Shown here piece by piece: positions 9,672-18,249 of a stretch of DNA of 64,000 nucleotides (position 1 is the stretch's first letter; each line of letters opens with the position of its first letter). Origin of the DNA: Sphingomonas sp. Leaf32 (GTDB taxonomy: Bacteria > Pseudomonadota > Alphaproteobacteria > Sphingomonadales > Sphingomonadaceae); NCBI RefSeq assembly GCF_001421765.1, contig NZ_LMLA01000006.1:1-64000 (forward strand). The letters are read 5' to 3'. The position numbers and the translations under genes were made by a program. The notes beneath the pieces were generated by a model. It made no database searches. It had not been told where the DNA came from and saw only the letters and a list, made by a program, of their open reading frames with translations.

Positions 9672-10006
9672 CTCGGCATGTTCACTATCGGCTAGTATTG
9701 TCGCGCCCTTCGCAAACTTCGGTTGGGGTCCAGATGGGTGTCCAGGTACCGTTTCGCCATCTTGGCCATGCTGTCGGATAAGTCTTCTTCCGCGGTGCAG
9801 CCTGAAGCGGCTGTCACGCGGTGACGCACGATGCGGCCGATTCGTCCAGAACCTGTGCTCCCCGGTCAGGAGAGTGGCTGAGATTTTCCGGGCCCGGCGG
9901 TCGCCGAGCCCACGTCCGTCCACATCATGATCGAATTAGGCGGCTTCGTGATCGCCGACACCCGGCATGCGGGCCTACACTGGAGATGAGCCACTCGCCC
10001 GCCTGC

Positions 10007-10096
10007 TACGACCGCTGCCCTACCGTCTTCTTCTCGGCGGTCGCCCGCGCTGCGCCCGTCATCTTCTAGCTGTGATCAAACGAAACCTGAACCCTA
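10007..10096 (+). mobile_element. Remnant of the 3' end of an IS5/IS427-type transposase gene
   Basis: Translation gives YDRCPTVFFSAVARAAPVIF, matching the C-terminus YDRCPAAFFSAIALAATVVF of the decayed transposase at 46603-47328. The homology continues past the stop region to an end reading CCTGAACCCTA, close to the right terminal repeat TCCTGACCCTA of that element at 47337-47347. Only the distal ~90 bases survive here. It marks an old insertion at the edge of the defence-like operon. Confidence 0.75.
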
Positions 10097-10104
10097 GGTC
10101 GCGT

Positions 10105-10163
10105 GAACGAACGGCGGAAAATGGGAATGCGATAACGATCCGCGAACGACAGATTGTGGGTCT
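10105..10163 (+). repeat. Dispersed intergenic repeat, copy A
   Basis: The segment starts GAACGAACGGCGGAAAATGG and ends TTGTGGGTCT. Copy B at 34175-34233 has the same opening pattern, with TTGTGGGTCT at an identical distance of 49 bases. It lies between the IS remnant and the fluoride operon and encodes nothing evident. Confidence 0.55.
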
Positions 10164-10483
10164 CGGTCGCCTCGGCACATTTCGACCATTTTTTGCCGTT
10201 CCGGTCAGGTCACGGGTACGACCGCTATCGCCAAGAACGGCCAGTCATCGGTTCTCGACCGAGGGGCAGCATCGCCCGATCAGAAGTCATTCGTTGCACG
10301 CTCCCCCGCCGTGACACTGGCTGCTGCGGCACACCATTTGGCAGTCCCATTTTTCCGTCTCTCCGGGACATTTTCGGGAAAGAGCAAACGGGAACAGATT
10401 TCGGGAAAACTGCCCCCTATAGGCATAGGAAAGGCCGCTCCGCTCGTTTTGTCCCGTTCGACCTTCCTTTACGGGAACGCCAA

Positions 10484-10867
10484 TCAGGCTCTGGTTAGCT
10501 CAGTTTTGCGCGTGATAGTCCAATGCTCCAGTCGTTTGTAGACGATCACCTTGTCGCCGAGCAGATCTCCATGCCGGCGACAGAAAAGGTCGAGCTGATC
10601 GTGATCGCCGACCAGTTCGACACAGATCGTCAGATGCGGATCGGCAATTTCCGAGCCGTTCTCCCGGATCGATTCGTGATTGCTGAAGCCGTAATGGGTA
10701 TTTTGCGCGACGGCGTTGATGATGCAGTCCGCCTTCGCGGTGCGAATCAGCTCACGATAGAGCGGCTTTGCCCCCCAGAAGCGACGCGGGCCGATCTTGT
10801 CGGACGGTTTTAGATAGATGCGCAGCATCCCGACTTCGCGGTGATGGACAGTGAAACGGTTGGGCAT
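10484..10867 (-). CDS. DUF190 family protein, fluoride operon
   Basis: 127 aa from the ATG at 10867; an internal start at 10828 (MLRIYLKPSDK) is also possible and matches the usual DUF190 opening. The sequence has the small alpha/beta, PII-like architecture suggested by LRIYLKPSDKIG and LYRELIRTAKADCIINAVA. DUF190 genes often sit beside fluoride exporters (CrcB/Fluc or CLC-F). Here it follows the CLC-F-type gene by 25 bases and should share its riboswitch-controlled transcript. Its molecular role is not established. Confidence 0.85.
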   Translation of the reverse strand: MPNRFTVHHREVGMLRIYLKPSDKIGPRRFWGAKPLYRELIRTAKADCIINAVAQNTHYGFSNHESIRENGSEIADPHLTICVELVGDHDQLDLFCRRHGDLLGDKVIVYKRLEHWTITRKTELTRA

Positions 10868-10892
10868 GACGGGCTTTCGACAGGAAACAGGA

Positions 10893-12251
10893 TCAGGCGC
10901 GCGTGCGCCGGCGAGAAGCGCGGTGCGTGCGGGCATCGCGCAGGGTCGCGTCGGGTGTGAGGTGTGCGGCAGGTACCTTTGGTACAGCGACGCGCTGCGA
11001 CAGGTAGATGCCGTTGTGGCCTGAGCAGAGGTAGGCGACGAAGCACGCGACTGCGATCGGCACGGCATAGGTCGCGCCAAACAATTCGATCCCCATGAAG
11101 GTGCAGGCAAGCGGCGTGTTGGCTGCACCCGCGAACAGCGCGACGAAGCCGATCGCCGCGAACACCCCCGTCGGCACTCCAAATACGGGCGCGAGCGCAT
11201 TGCCGAGCGCCGCGCCGATGAAGAACAGCGGGGTCACCTCCCCGCCTTTGAAGCCGGCACTTAGGGTGACGACGGTGAAAAGCAGCTTCAGCGCCCAGCT
11301 CCACGGGTACGTATTGGAGCCGAAGAAGCTGGCAATGGTCAGGCCACCCGGCGTTGCCGCCAGCGTGCCTAGGCCGAGATAATCTTGCGTGCCAAATAGC
11401 CAGACCAGCGCGATCACGGCCAAACCACCGATAACGGGTCGTAGTGGGCCATAGGGTATCACGCGCTTCAGCCATCCGCCGAGCGCATGGTTGGCCTCTG
11501 CAAAGGCCAGCCCGACCAATCCGAATACGACGCCCGCGAGGCTGGCTTTTGAGACGAGCGACGCGTCGACCGGCACCATCGCATCGACATGGTAGGCGCC
11601 GTGATGAATGCCCCAGGAAAGACAGGTCCAGTCACCCACCAGTGCCGCGACCAAGCATGGTACTAGCGCACGATACTCGACCCGGCCGATCGCCAGGACC
11701 TCCAGCGCGAAGACCGCGCCCGCGATCGGCGTCCCGAAGACCGCGCCAAAGCCCGCCGCGATTCCGGTCATCAGCAGGATGCGTGTCGCTTCCGCATCCA
11801 GCTTGAGTGCGCGGCCGAAGCCGCTGGAAAGGCTGCCGCCCAATTGCACGGCGGTGCCTTCACGCCCCGCCGATCCCCCGAACAGGTGCGTCACGACCGT
11901 GCCGAAGAAGATGAGCGGGGCCATGCGCAGCGGCACACCGCCCCCCGGTTCATGGATTTGCTCGACGATGAGGTTGTTACCGCCTTCGACCGAGCGCCCT
12001 GTCAGATGGTAGAGCAGTCCGACCATGAACCCGCCGATCGGCAGCAGGTAGAGCAGCCAGGGAAAGGCAAAGCGAAGCCGGGTCACGGCATCGAGGCTCC
12101 ACAAGAAGGCCGCGCAGAGCGTTCCCACCGTTGCGGCCATCGGGACCAGGATCAAAGCCCACCGCAGCACCGACATGGCATGGGTGCGGCGATCGCGAAT
12201 GAACGCTGCCATGTTGAACTGGTCGTAGAGATTGCGAAATGTCGCGCGCAC
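10893..12251 (-). CDS. CLC-F-type fluoride/proton antiporter (EriC-F)
   Basis: 452 aa, polytopic, about 10-12 hydrophobic segments. CLC signatures are present: GGNNLIVEQIHEP, GGSAGREGTAVQ and GGEVTPLFFIGAALG. The GNN motif in place of the chloride-type GSGIP fits the fluoride-selective CLC-F branch. The start is a GTG preceded by a strong Shine-Dalgarno (AAGGAGG, then AATC before GTG), which fixes position 12251. A fluoride riboswitch lies immediately upstream and DUF190 downstream, so the inferred role is export of fluoride across the inner membrane. CLC-F is not the same protein as CrcB/Fluc. Confidence 0.92.
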   Translation of the reverse strand: MRATFRNLYDQFNMAAFIRDRRTHAMSVLRWALILVPMAATVGTLCAAFLWSLDAVTRLRFAFPWLLYLLPIGGFMVGLLYHLTGRSVEGGNNLIVEQIHEPGGGVPLRMAPLIFFGTVVTHLFGGSAGREGTAVQLGGSLSSGFGRALKLDAEATRILLMTGIAAGFGAVFGTPIAGAVFALEVLAIGRVEYRALVPCLVAALVGDWTCLSWGIHHGAYHVDAMVPVDASLVSKASLAGVVFGLVGLAFAEANHALGGWLKRVIPYGPLRPVIGGLAVIALVWLFGTQDYLGLGTLAATPGGLTIASFFGSNTYPWSWALKLLFTVVTLSAGFKGGEVTPLFFIGAALGNALAPVFGVPTGVFAAIGFVALFAGAANTPLACTFMGIELFGATYAVPIAVACFVAYLCSGHNGIYLSQRVAVPKVPAAHLTPDATLRDARTHRASRRRTRA

Positions 12252-12278
12252 GATTCCTCCTTGCTGCCTTGCGGCGCT

Positions 12279-12345
12279 TGGTAGGAATCATCGGCCCTTG
12301 CGAGGGCGGTTCGGCCGAATGGCCCGGCGGAAATCCATCGCCGTG
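12279..12345 (-). promoter_or_regulatory. Fluoride riboswitch (crcB motif) upstream of the CLC-F gene
   Basis: Read on the minus strand, the segment has the conserved blocks of the crcB RNA in order: GGCGATGG, a short loop, CCGCC, then AACCGCC, and finally GGCCGATGATTCCTACC. GGCGATGG/CCGCC form the first helix and GATGAT-CCTAC is the conserved 3' strand. The aptamer ends about 28 bases before the GTG start at 12251. The expression platform probably acts on the ribosome site AAGGAGG. Known members turn genes on when fluoride binds. Confidence 0.92.
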
Positions 12346-12485
12346 CCCGAGCATATGATGTCCGACGGCGACCTGGTCAACCAACCGCAGGGTTGCGAAG
12401 GGACCATATGTCTTGGTGAAGATCGATAAAATGACTGCACCCATGGAATAAACCCCGACGGGCGTCGTCTACGCTTTCGAGACTG

Positions 12486-12884
12486 ATGCGCCGGAGGCTT
12501 ATGCGTAGACGAAATTGGATGCTGGGTCTGACTGCTTCGGCCATGCTCACCGGCGCAGTCGCGGCCGCCCCCGCCGATGGCTACGCCAGCATGGTATCTG
12601 CCGCGATGGACCGGATGATGGCGGGCATGATGGTCAAGCCGTCCGGCGACGTCGACCGCGACTTCGTCGCAATGATGCTTCCGCATCACCAGGGCGCCAT
12701 TGATATGGCGGTGGCAGAGCTGCGCTACGGCCATAACGAGCAGCTCAAGCGCATTGCGCAGGAGATCATCATCGATCAGCAGCAGGAGATCGCCGCCATG
12801 AAGTTGGCGATCGGTCAGCCGCTACCCCCTTCGACGCCAGCCCCGACGCAGGGCGGCGACCACCACAGCCATATGGAGCACTGA
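12486..12884 (+). CDS. DUF305 (CopM-like) exported protein
   Basis: 132 aa with an N-terminal signal segment (LGLTASAMLTGAVAAAPA) and the DUF305 core VDRDFVAMMLPHHQGAIDMA, rich in Met and His, ending in a His tail (HHSHMEH). Family members are periplasmic, ferritin-like four-helix proteins, several linked to copper or silver binding. An alternative ATG lies at 12501, close behind GGAGG. It is followed one base later by a beta-propeller gene, so the two are co-transcribed. A metal role is inferred from family and Met/His content. Confidence 0.85.
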   Translation: MRRRLMRRRNWMLGLTASAMLTGAVAAAPADGYASMVSAAMDRMMAGMMVKPSGDVDRDFVAMMLPHHQGAIDMAVAELRYGHNEQLKRIAQEIIIDQQQEIAAMKLAIGQPLPPSTPAPTQGGDHHSHMEH

Positions 12885-12885
12885 C

Positions 12886-14325
12886 ATGATCCCGACCTTC
12901 CTGCGCTCGGCCGCCTTGCTGATGAGCGCCGCACCGGGCATTGCCATGGCCCAGCAGGCGCCGTGGAACGCCAAGGACGTGCCTGTCAGCCACCGCGACC
13001 GCGTCTATGCATCCGAACAATTCTCCAACACGGTGTCGGTGACGGACCCGGCCGACAACAGGTTGCTCGGCGTCATCAAGCTCGGCGATCCGCAGCCGAT
13101 GAATTTTTCCCCGCTCTACAAGGGGCAGGTGCTGGTTCACGGCCTCGGCTTCTCGCCGGACGGGAAAACACTGGCGGTCGTGTCGATCGGATCCAACGCC
13201 GTGTCGTGGATCGACACCGCCACCAACACCGTCAAGCACACGACCTATGTCGGGCGCAGCCCGCATGAGGCGTTCTTCACGCCGGACGGCAAGGAGGTGT
13301 GGGTTACGGTACGCGGCGAGGATTACATCGCCGTGCTCGACCCCACGACGTACAAGGAGACCGGTCGCATCAAGACGCCCGGTGGTCCGGGCATGACGAT
13401 CTTCTCTCCCGATGGCCGATACGGCTATGTCTGTTCCTCGTTCAATCCGGTGCTGGCCGTGTTCGATGTCTCGACCCACGCGCAGGTCGGACAGGTGGCG
13501 CAGCCGAGTCCGTTCTGTCCCAACATCGCCGCGACGCCGGACGGCAAGCAGGTGTGGTTCACGCTGAAGGACATCGGCAAGACGGTCGCATTCGATGCCA
13601 GGCCGCCTTTCGCGATCCTCAAGGTGCTGGATACCGGACCGATCACCAATCACGTCAACTTCGCCCGCACGGTCAGGGGACAGTTCGCCTATGTCACGGT
13701 GGGCGGGGAAAACGCGGTGAAGGTGTTCCGCACGTCCGACTTCGCGCTTGTCGCTACCATCCCGGTCGGCAAGATGCCGCACGGCGTCTGGCCATCGGGC
13801 GACGGCCGGCGCATCTATGTCGGGCTGGAGAATGCCGATGAACTTGCCGCGATCGACACCGCCGGCAACAAGGTCGTTGCCACCGTGCCGGTCGGACAGG
13901 CACCGCAGGCGATCGCCTATGTGCCGAACGCTATTCCGACAGGCCCCGGCACCGACAATCTCCAACCGCTCGGTACGGCAGGCAAGGCGGTGCATCTGAA
14001 CATGGGGCCAGTTGGAGGCAATGGTGCGGCAAGCAGCATTACCCTCTTCGACCAGGGCATCATTCAGGTCGTGCAGAGTGCCGTTACCGGTTTGCAGCCC
14101 AAGAAGCCTTATATGCTCGTGCTCACCGCCAACGCGGACGGCAGCGGTGCGGTAGAGCCGCTTGCGAACTTCATGAGCAATCCGGCAGGTGCGGCGATCG
14201 TCAACGCATCGGGTCCGATCCGGCAGATCGTTCAGGGCAGTGCAGCGGCCCCCCGGCGCTTTCTGGCGGTCGCCGAGGTAGTGAATGGCGCACCGGGCCG
14301 CATCGTGCAGGTGCAGCGCGACTGA
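12886..14325 (+). CDS. YVTN-type beta-propeller exported protein
   Basis: 479 aa with a signal peptide ending AMAQQ. Repeats of the YVTN/NHL type run through residues ~40-350, for example GLGFSPDGKTLAVV, HEAFFTPDGKEVWVT and GVWPSGDGRRIYVG. The C-terminal ~120 residues form a separate domain that I do not recognise. Such periplasmic propellers often bind partner proteins or metals; no heme c motif (CxxCH) is present, so it is not a cytochrome. It sits between the DUF305 gene and the sigma factor gene with almost no spacing, suggesting one transcript. Confidence 0.75.
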   Translation: MIPTFLRSAALLMSAAPGIAMAQQAPWNAKDVPVSHRDRVYASEQFSNTVSVTDPADNRLLGVIKLGDPQPMNFSPLYKGQVLVHGLGFSPDGKTLAVVSIGSNAVSWIDTATNTVKHTTYVGRSPHEAFFTPDGKEVWVTVRGEDYIAVLDPTTYKETGRIKTPGGPGMTIFSPDGRYGYVCSSFNPVLAVFDVSTHAQVGQVAQPSPFCPNIAATPDGKQVWFTLKDIGKTVAFDARPPFAILKVLDTGPITNHVNFARTVRGQFAYVTVGGENAVKVFRTSDFALVATIPVGKMPHGVWPSGDGRRIYVGLENADELAAIDTAGNKVVATVPVGQAPQAIAYVPNAIPTGPGTDNLQPLGTAGKAVHLNMGPVGGNGAASSITLFDQGIIQVVQSAVTGLQPKKPYMLVLTANADGSGAVEPLANFMSNPAGAAIVNASGPIRQIVQGSAAAPRRFLAVAEVVNGAPGRIVQVQRD

Positions 14326-14326
14326 G

Positions 14327-14836
14327 ATGGACCCGCTTGCCGCCGCGATCGAGCCCCTGGTCCCCGGTCTGCGCCGTTATGCCCGGTCGTGGTTGCGCGA
14401 TCGGGCGATGGCGGATGACGTGGTGCAGGATTGCCTTGAGCGCGCGGTCGGGCGCTGGCGGCAACGACGCGGGACGGAGGTTCGCCCCTGGATCTATGCG
14501 ATCCTGCACAATCTGTTGGTCGACCATCAGCGGCAGCATAGCCGGCGAGGTACGGCGGTTCCGCTCCACCTCGTGGACGACGCTGCGCTCGGCCACCCGG
14601 CCGATCAGGACGCAGGCCTGCACCACCGAGACCTGTTGCGCGCACTTGATGCGTTGCCCGAGGAGCAGCGGACGGTGCTGCTCCTCATTTCCGTCGAAGG
14701 TCTGTCATATGGGGAAGTCGCTGCCGTCGTCGGCGTGCCGCTGGGAACGGTGATGTCGCGCATATCGCGGGGGCGCGACCGTCTGGCGACGCTCCTCCAG
14801 GAGGATGAACGGCCACGATTAAGGAGTATTCGATGA
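14327..14836 (+). CDS. ECF-type RNA polymerase sigma factor
   Basis: 169 aa from the ATG at 14327, one base after the upstream stop. Region 2 is seen as LRRYARSWLRDRAMADDVVQ and RPWIYAILHNLLVDHQR, and region 4 as LDALPEEQRTVLLLISVEGL followed by SYGEVAAVVGVPLGTVMSRI, typical of ECF sigma-70 proteins. It overlaps the next gene, a membrane anti-sigma factor, by 4 bases (ATGA). The pair probably controls its own operon, including the DUF305 and propeller genes, in response to an envelope or oxidative signal that cannot be read from sequence. Confidence 0.92.
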   Translation: MDPLAAAIEPLVPGLRRYARSWLRDRAMADDVVQDCLERAVGRWRQRRGTEVRPWIYAILHNLLVDHQRQHSRRGTAVPLHLVDDAALGHPADQDAGLHHRDLLRALDALPEEQRTVLLLISVEGLSYGEVAAVVGVPLGTVMSRISRGRDRLATLLQEDERPRLRSIR

Positions 14837-15603
14837 CCAGCCCGATCGGAGAAGACGATCTGGCCGCGTGGATCGATGGCAGGCTGTCGCCCGAGCGGCA
14901 GCGTCTGGTCGACGCTTACCTTGAAGGCCAGCCGGACGTGCATGCCCGTTTGCGGGAGCACGCGGAGCAGGCGCGAGCCCTTGCGTCCCTGTTCGCTCCC
15001 ATCGCGGAGGAACCGATCCCGGCGACGATGCGCGTCGCAGCCATCAGGGGACGGCAACGCCAACCGCCTTGGCAACTCGCCATCGCCGCGTCGCTTCTGC
15101 TGGCGGTCGGATTTGGCGGTGGTTGGTCGAGCGCGCGGTGGAGCGGCGAACCCCACGCGGGCATCGCGGCGCTGGCCAATGAGGCGAGCGACAATTTCCG
15201 TGTCTATGCCGCCGACCGGATCCGACCGGCGGAAATCGGCCCCGACCAGCGCGCCATGCTGATCCGGTGGACCTCCAGCCGATTGGGTGAGCGCGTGACC
15301 ATCCCGGACCTTAGCACAGCGGGTTACCGCTATGGCGGGGGGCGATTGGTCGCGACGCCCCACGGCCCTGCGGCGCTGCTCCTCTATGATGGACCGCAAG
15401 CGTCGAAGCTCGCGGTGCTGACGAGGCCCATGCAAATCGACAAGAGCGCAAGCATGACCAGCACGTCCAGCGGGACCATGGGCCGGGTCACATGGGCGGT
15501 CGACGGGATCGGCTATAGTGTGGTGGGGGAGCGCCCCGCTGCCGAGCTGCATCCGATCGCCAACGAGGTCCGGCGCCAGGCCGATGCGGCGCTTGTGTCC
15601 TGA
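14833..15603 (+). CDS. Membrane-anchored anti-sigma factor
   Basis: 256 aa. The N-terminal ~75 residues (EDDLAAWIDGRLSPERQRLV) match the sigma-binding helical domain of RsiW/FecR-type anti-sigma factors without the zinc HxxxCxxC motif. A single membrane helix follows (LAIAASLLLAVGFGGGW), then a periplasmic domain of ~140 residues. It is translationally coupled to the sigma gene and expected to hold that sigma inactive at the inner membrane. The signal is unknown. Confidence 0.88.
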   Translation: MTSPIGEDDLAAWIDGRLSPERQRLVDAYLEGQPDVHARLREHAEQARALASLFAPIAEEPIPATMRVAAIRGRQRQPPWQLAIAASLLLAVGFGGGWSSARWSGEPHAGIAALANEASDNFRVYAADRIRPAEIGPDQRAMLIRWTSSRLGERVTIPDLSTAGYRYGGGRLVATPHGPAALLLYDGPQASKLAVLTRPMQIDKSASMTSTSSGTMGRVTWAVDGIGYSVVGERPAAELHPIANEVRRQADAALVS

Positions 15604-15653
15604 TAGCGCGTGGCCGGTTCTCAGCGCGACAGGCACTGGGCGGACCAGCGGGA

Positions 15654-16166
15654 TCACGGCTTGCGCTCGGCATCCTTCCGGTCGGCCTCTGCCGGAGTCA
15701 GCCTGGCCCGCTCGCGAATGCGACGTTCGAGCGGAGCGCCGACGAACAGTACGAGCATCGCAAGGCTCAACCCGCCGATGATGAGCGGCCACACCGCCAA
15801 CCCTGCTGCCGCGCCGATCGTGGCTGTCACCCAGATGCACGCGGCGGTCGCCAGTCCATGCACTTCCTGACCTTGGCCGACCCGCAGCACCGCACCGGCA
15901 CCGATGAAACCGACGCCAGACAAAATGCCCTGCATCGCCCGCCCTGCGGCATCGGCGTTCACATTCGGCAAGCCACTGTGCACGATCGCCTGCACGGCGA
16001 TGCAGCTCGCCAGACCGACGAGGCCCAGCGTCCGCAAGCCCATGATCTGCCGGTTCTCGCGCGAGCGTTCCCAGCCGAGCACCATCCCAGCCGCGGTCGC
16101 CACCACCAGCCGCCCGATCGCGTCGATCCAAAAGCCGAGGTCCGATGCCGCTGATGCTTCGATCAT
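15654..16166 (-). CDS. MgtC/SapB family membrane protein
   Basis: 170 aa from the ATG at 16166, with four to five membrane helices. MgtC-family hallmarks are MVLGWERSRENRQIMGLRTL and GVGFIGAGAVLR. The start overlaps the stop of the upstream sulfite oxidase-like gene (ATGA), indicating coupling. Family members are linked to magnesium limitation and acid or membrane-potential stress. Why it is paired with an oxidoreductase is not obvious. The frame is open far upstream, but that part lacks membrane character and was excluded. Confidence 0.88.
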   Translation of the reverse strand: MIEASAASDLGFWIDAIGRLVVATAAGMVLGWERSRENRQIMGLRTLGLVGLASCIAVQAIVHSGLPNVNADAAGRAMQGILSGVGFIGAGAVLRVGQGQEVHGLATAACIWVTATIGAAAGLAVWPLIIGGLSLAMLVLFVGAPLERRIRERARLTPAEADRKDAERKP

Positions 16167-17230
16167 TCGACCAGCACGTGCACATGATGCCAGGCGGTGC
16201 ACAGATAGCCGGCGAAGTTCCAGATCGTATCCGGCCGCTCGGGCTGACCCTGTCCAGTCTCGTCGAAGGCGCGCACGACAAGGTGCTGGCGCCCCTTGAC
16301 GAGCGTGGCGTCGAGGGTCCAGCGCCGCCAACCCCAGTGCGCCTCCGGATCATCGGTGAACGTCGCCTGTTGCCAGTCGCGACCACCGTTTATCGACACT
16401 TCGACCCGAGAGACGCGGCGATCATAGGCGATGGCATAGCCCTCGATCCGCACCTCCCCGGCCGGCAGGCTTTCGCCAGAGCCGGGCACGCAGATCGCGG
16501 CGTTGAGCGGCATGGCATTGATGGTCAGACCCTGGCTCCAGTCGACGGTGTCGCTCGTCACATCGGCAGGAAAGAGCTTGTAGTCGTGCGCCTGGATCGG
16601 TGCGTCGGATGGCGTGTCGCGCACCTCGATCCGTGTCAGCCATTTGGCGCTCCGCACCCCGGCATAGCCCGGCACCACCATGCGGAGCGGTGCGCCGTGT
16701 TCGGGCGTCAGCGGCTCGCCGTTCATCGCCCAGGCAATGAGGACGTCGGGTTGCCGCGCCTTGTCCATGGCGATCGAGACCCCGAACAATGCTTCCTCGC
16801 CTTCGACGTCCACCTCGTCCGCGCCGGTGAACGCCACAAACAGGTCGGACGCATCCGGCGCACCGACGGCATCCAGTAGGTCGGACAGTCGTACGCCGGT
16901 CCATTCCGCATTGCCGATCGCTCCCACGTCCCAGGGGTCGCCGGACGTTTTTGCGACCGGCTGGAGATCCGTGCGCCGGTTGCCGGCGCACTGGAGAACT
17001 GCCGTCACCGTCCGCGTGGCCAACGCGCTCTTCAATTCCTCCACCGAGAAGGAGCGTCTTTCCATGCTCATCCCGCTGACCTCGATCCGGTGATCGGCAG
17101 GCAGATCAGGCACCGCACCATGGCTGCGCACGTAGAACAGCGCCTGCGGCGTCAGGAACCGCTCGATCAGCGCGCCGGGCGTCGGCTCGGCGTTGTAGGG
17201 CTCGGATTTGCGCTCGATCATATCAGTCAT
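16163..17230 (-). CDS. Sulfite oxidase family molybdopterin oxidoreductase, no signal peptide
   Basis: 355 aa. The molybdopterin domain shows the Mo-ligand cysteine in TAVLQCAGNRR (near residue 81) and the pattern GAIGNAEWTGVRLSDLL. The C-terminal dimerisation domain contains VEVSINGGRDW and WGWRRWTLDA. No Tat or Sec leader was seen, so it resembles the cytosolic or plant-type sulfite oxidase branch. It is divergent from the LysR gene at 17377 and coupled to the MgtC gene. It may oxidise sulfite inside the cell, complementing the exported enzyme at 19487. The substrate is inferred. Confidence 0.85.
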   Translation of the reverse strand: MTDMIERKSEPYNAEPTPGALIERFLTPQALFYVRSHGAVPDLPADHRIEVSGMSMERRSFSVEELKSALATRTVTAVLQCAGNRRTDLQPVAKTSGDPWDVGAIGNAEWTGVRLSDLLDAVGAPDASDLFVAFTGADEVDVEGEEALFGVSIAMDKARQPDVLIAWAMNGEPLTPEHGAPLRMVVPGYAGVRSAKWLTRIEVRDTPSDAPIQAHDYKLFPADVTSDTVDWSQGLTINAMPLNAAICVPGSGESLPAGEVRIEGYAIAYDRRVSRVEVSINGGRDWQQATFTDDPEAHWGWRRWTLDATLVKGRQHLVVRAFDETGQGQPERPDTIWNFAGYLCTAWHHVHVLVE

Positions 17231-17376
17231 GGACGAACCAACGCCGCAAGCGCGCGGATCGCTTCAAGTCTTCAAGACTATCGCAGACGAAGGATTACCG
17301 ATCGTTCCGGTATCCAGATTGAAATAAACAGATCAAACGGTTGGTCGTATCGATCAGAGTGCGCGATATAAGCTGC

Positions 17377-18249
17377 ATGACCTTGGAGCAGCTCAGAATC
17401 TTTGTCGGTGTCGCCGAGCGCGAACACGTCACCAAGGCAGCGGAGGCGCTGAACGTCACGCAGTCTGCTGCGTCCGGCGCGGTCGCGGCTCTGGAGGCGC
17501 GCTACGGGGTTCCTCTGTTTCACCGTGTCGGGCGTGGCATCCAGCTGACCGAAGCAGGCCGCGGCTTTCTGGAGGAAGCGCGCGCGGTGCTGGGGCGGGC
17601 AGCGCATGCCGAGACGATGCTGGCGGACTATGCCGGGCTTGCCCGTGGTTCGTTGCGGATCGTCGCAAGCCAGACGATCGCGAGCTACTGGTTGCCGGCA
17701 AAGCTCGCCGCCTTCCACGAACGCCACCCGCAGATCGCGGTCGAACTGGCGATCGACAACACCGAAGGTGCGGCAGCGCAGATCCTGAGCGGCGCGGCGG
17801 AGCTCGGTTTCGTCGAGGGCGAGGTGGACGAACCGGCGCTCGCCCTCTGGAATGTCGGGCGTGACCCGATGGTGCTGGTCGGCCGTGAGGACGCCGGGCG
17901 CGTCGACGAGGACTGGCTTCGCGCTGAACGCTGGATCGTCCGCGAGCAGGGTTCGGGCACGCGCTCGACCTTCGAGGACGTGCTGCGAACGCGCGGGTTT
18001 GATCCGGCCCAGCTGACGGTAGCGATGACGCTGCCGTCCAACGAGGCGGTGCGTACCGCGGTCGAGGCCGGTGCCGGCGTCGCCGTATTGTCGCGATTGG
18101 TCGTCGCTCGTGCGTTGAAGGCGGGCGATCTGGTCGAGCTGCCGCTGGGGCTGCCCGATCGCGCCTTCCACGCGCTGCGCCACAAGGAACGCTATCGCAC
18201 CCGCGCGGCGGACGCGCTGACGGACCTTATCAAGGAGCAGGTCGCATGA
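17377..18249 (+). CDS. LysR-family transcriptional regulator of sulfite locus
   Basis: 290 aa from the ATG at 17377. The helix-turn-helix spans residues ~3-60 (MTLEQLRIFVGVAEREHVTK, then NVTQSAASGAVAALE), followed by a LysR substrate domain. It resembles CysB/CbbR-like regulators in general form only. It is divergent from the sulfite oxidase-like gene at 17230 and overlaps the next gene, an exporter, by 4 bases. It probably regulates the sulfite genes on both sides from the 17231-17376 intergenic region. Confidence 0.88.
   Translation: MTLEQLRIFVGVAEREHVTKAAEALNVTQSAASGAVAALEARYGVPLFHRVGRGIQLTEAGRGFLEEARAVLGRAAHAETMLADYAGLARGSLRIVASQTIASYWLPAKLAAFHERHPQIAVELAIDNTEGAAAQILSGAAELGFVEGEVDEPALALWNVGRDPMVLVGREDAGRVDEDWLRAERWIVREQGSGTRSTFEDVLRTRGFDPAQLTVAMTLPSNEAVRTAVEAGAGVAVLSRLVVARALKAGDLVELPLGLPDRAFHALRHKERYRTRAADALTDLIKEQVA

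Larger units (their letters stand above)
9924..10483. other. Gene-free gap with IS debris and intergenic repeat
   Basis: This stretch holds the decayed IS end at 10007-10096 and a dispersed repeat copy at 10105-10163. A region of short repeated CGGGAA words at about 10368-10410 (TTTCGGGAAA occurs twice) follows. No credible gene, tRNA or terminator was seen. It separates the defence-like operon from the fluoride operon. Confidence 0.5.

Noticed and set aside
14605..16386. Long minus-strand open frame (593 codons) across the sigma and anti-sigma genes
   Set aside because: Arg-rich, no motif, antisense to three well-supported genes; a high-G+C shadow.
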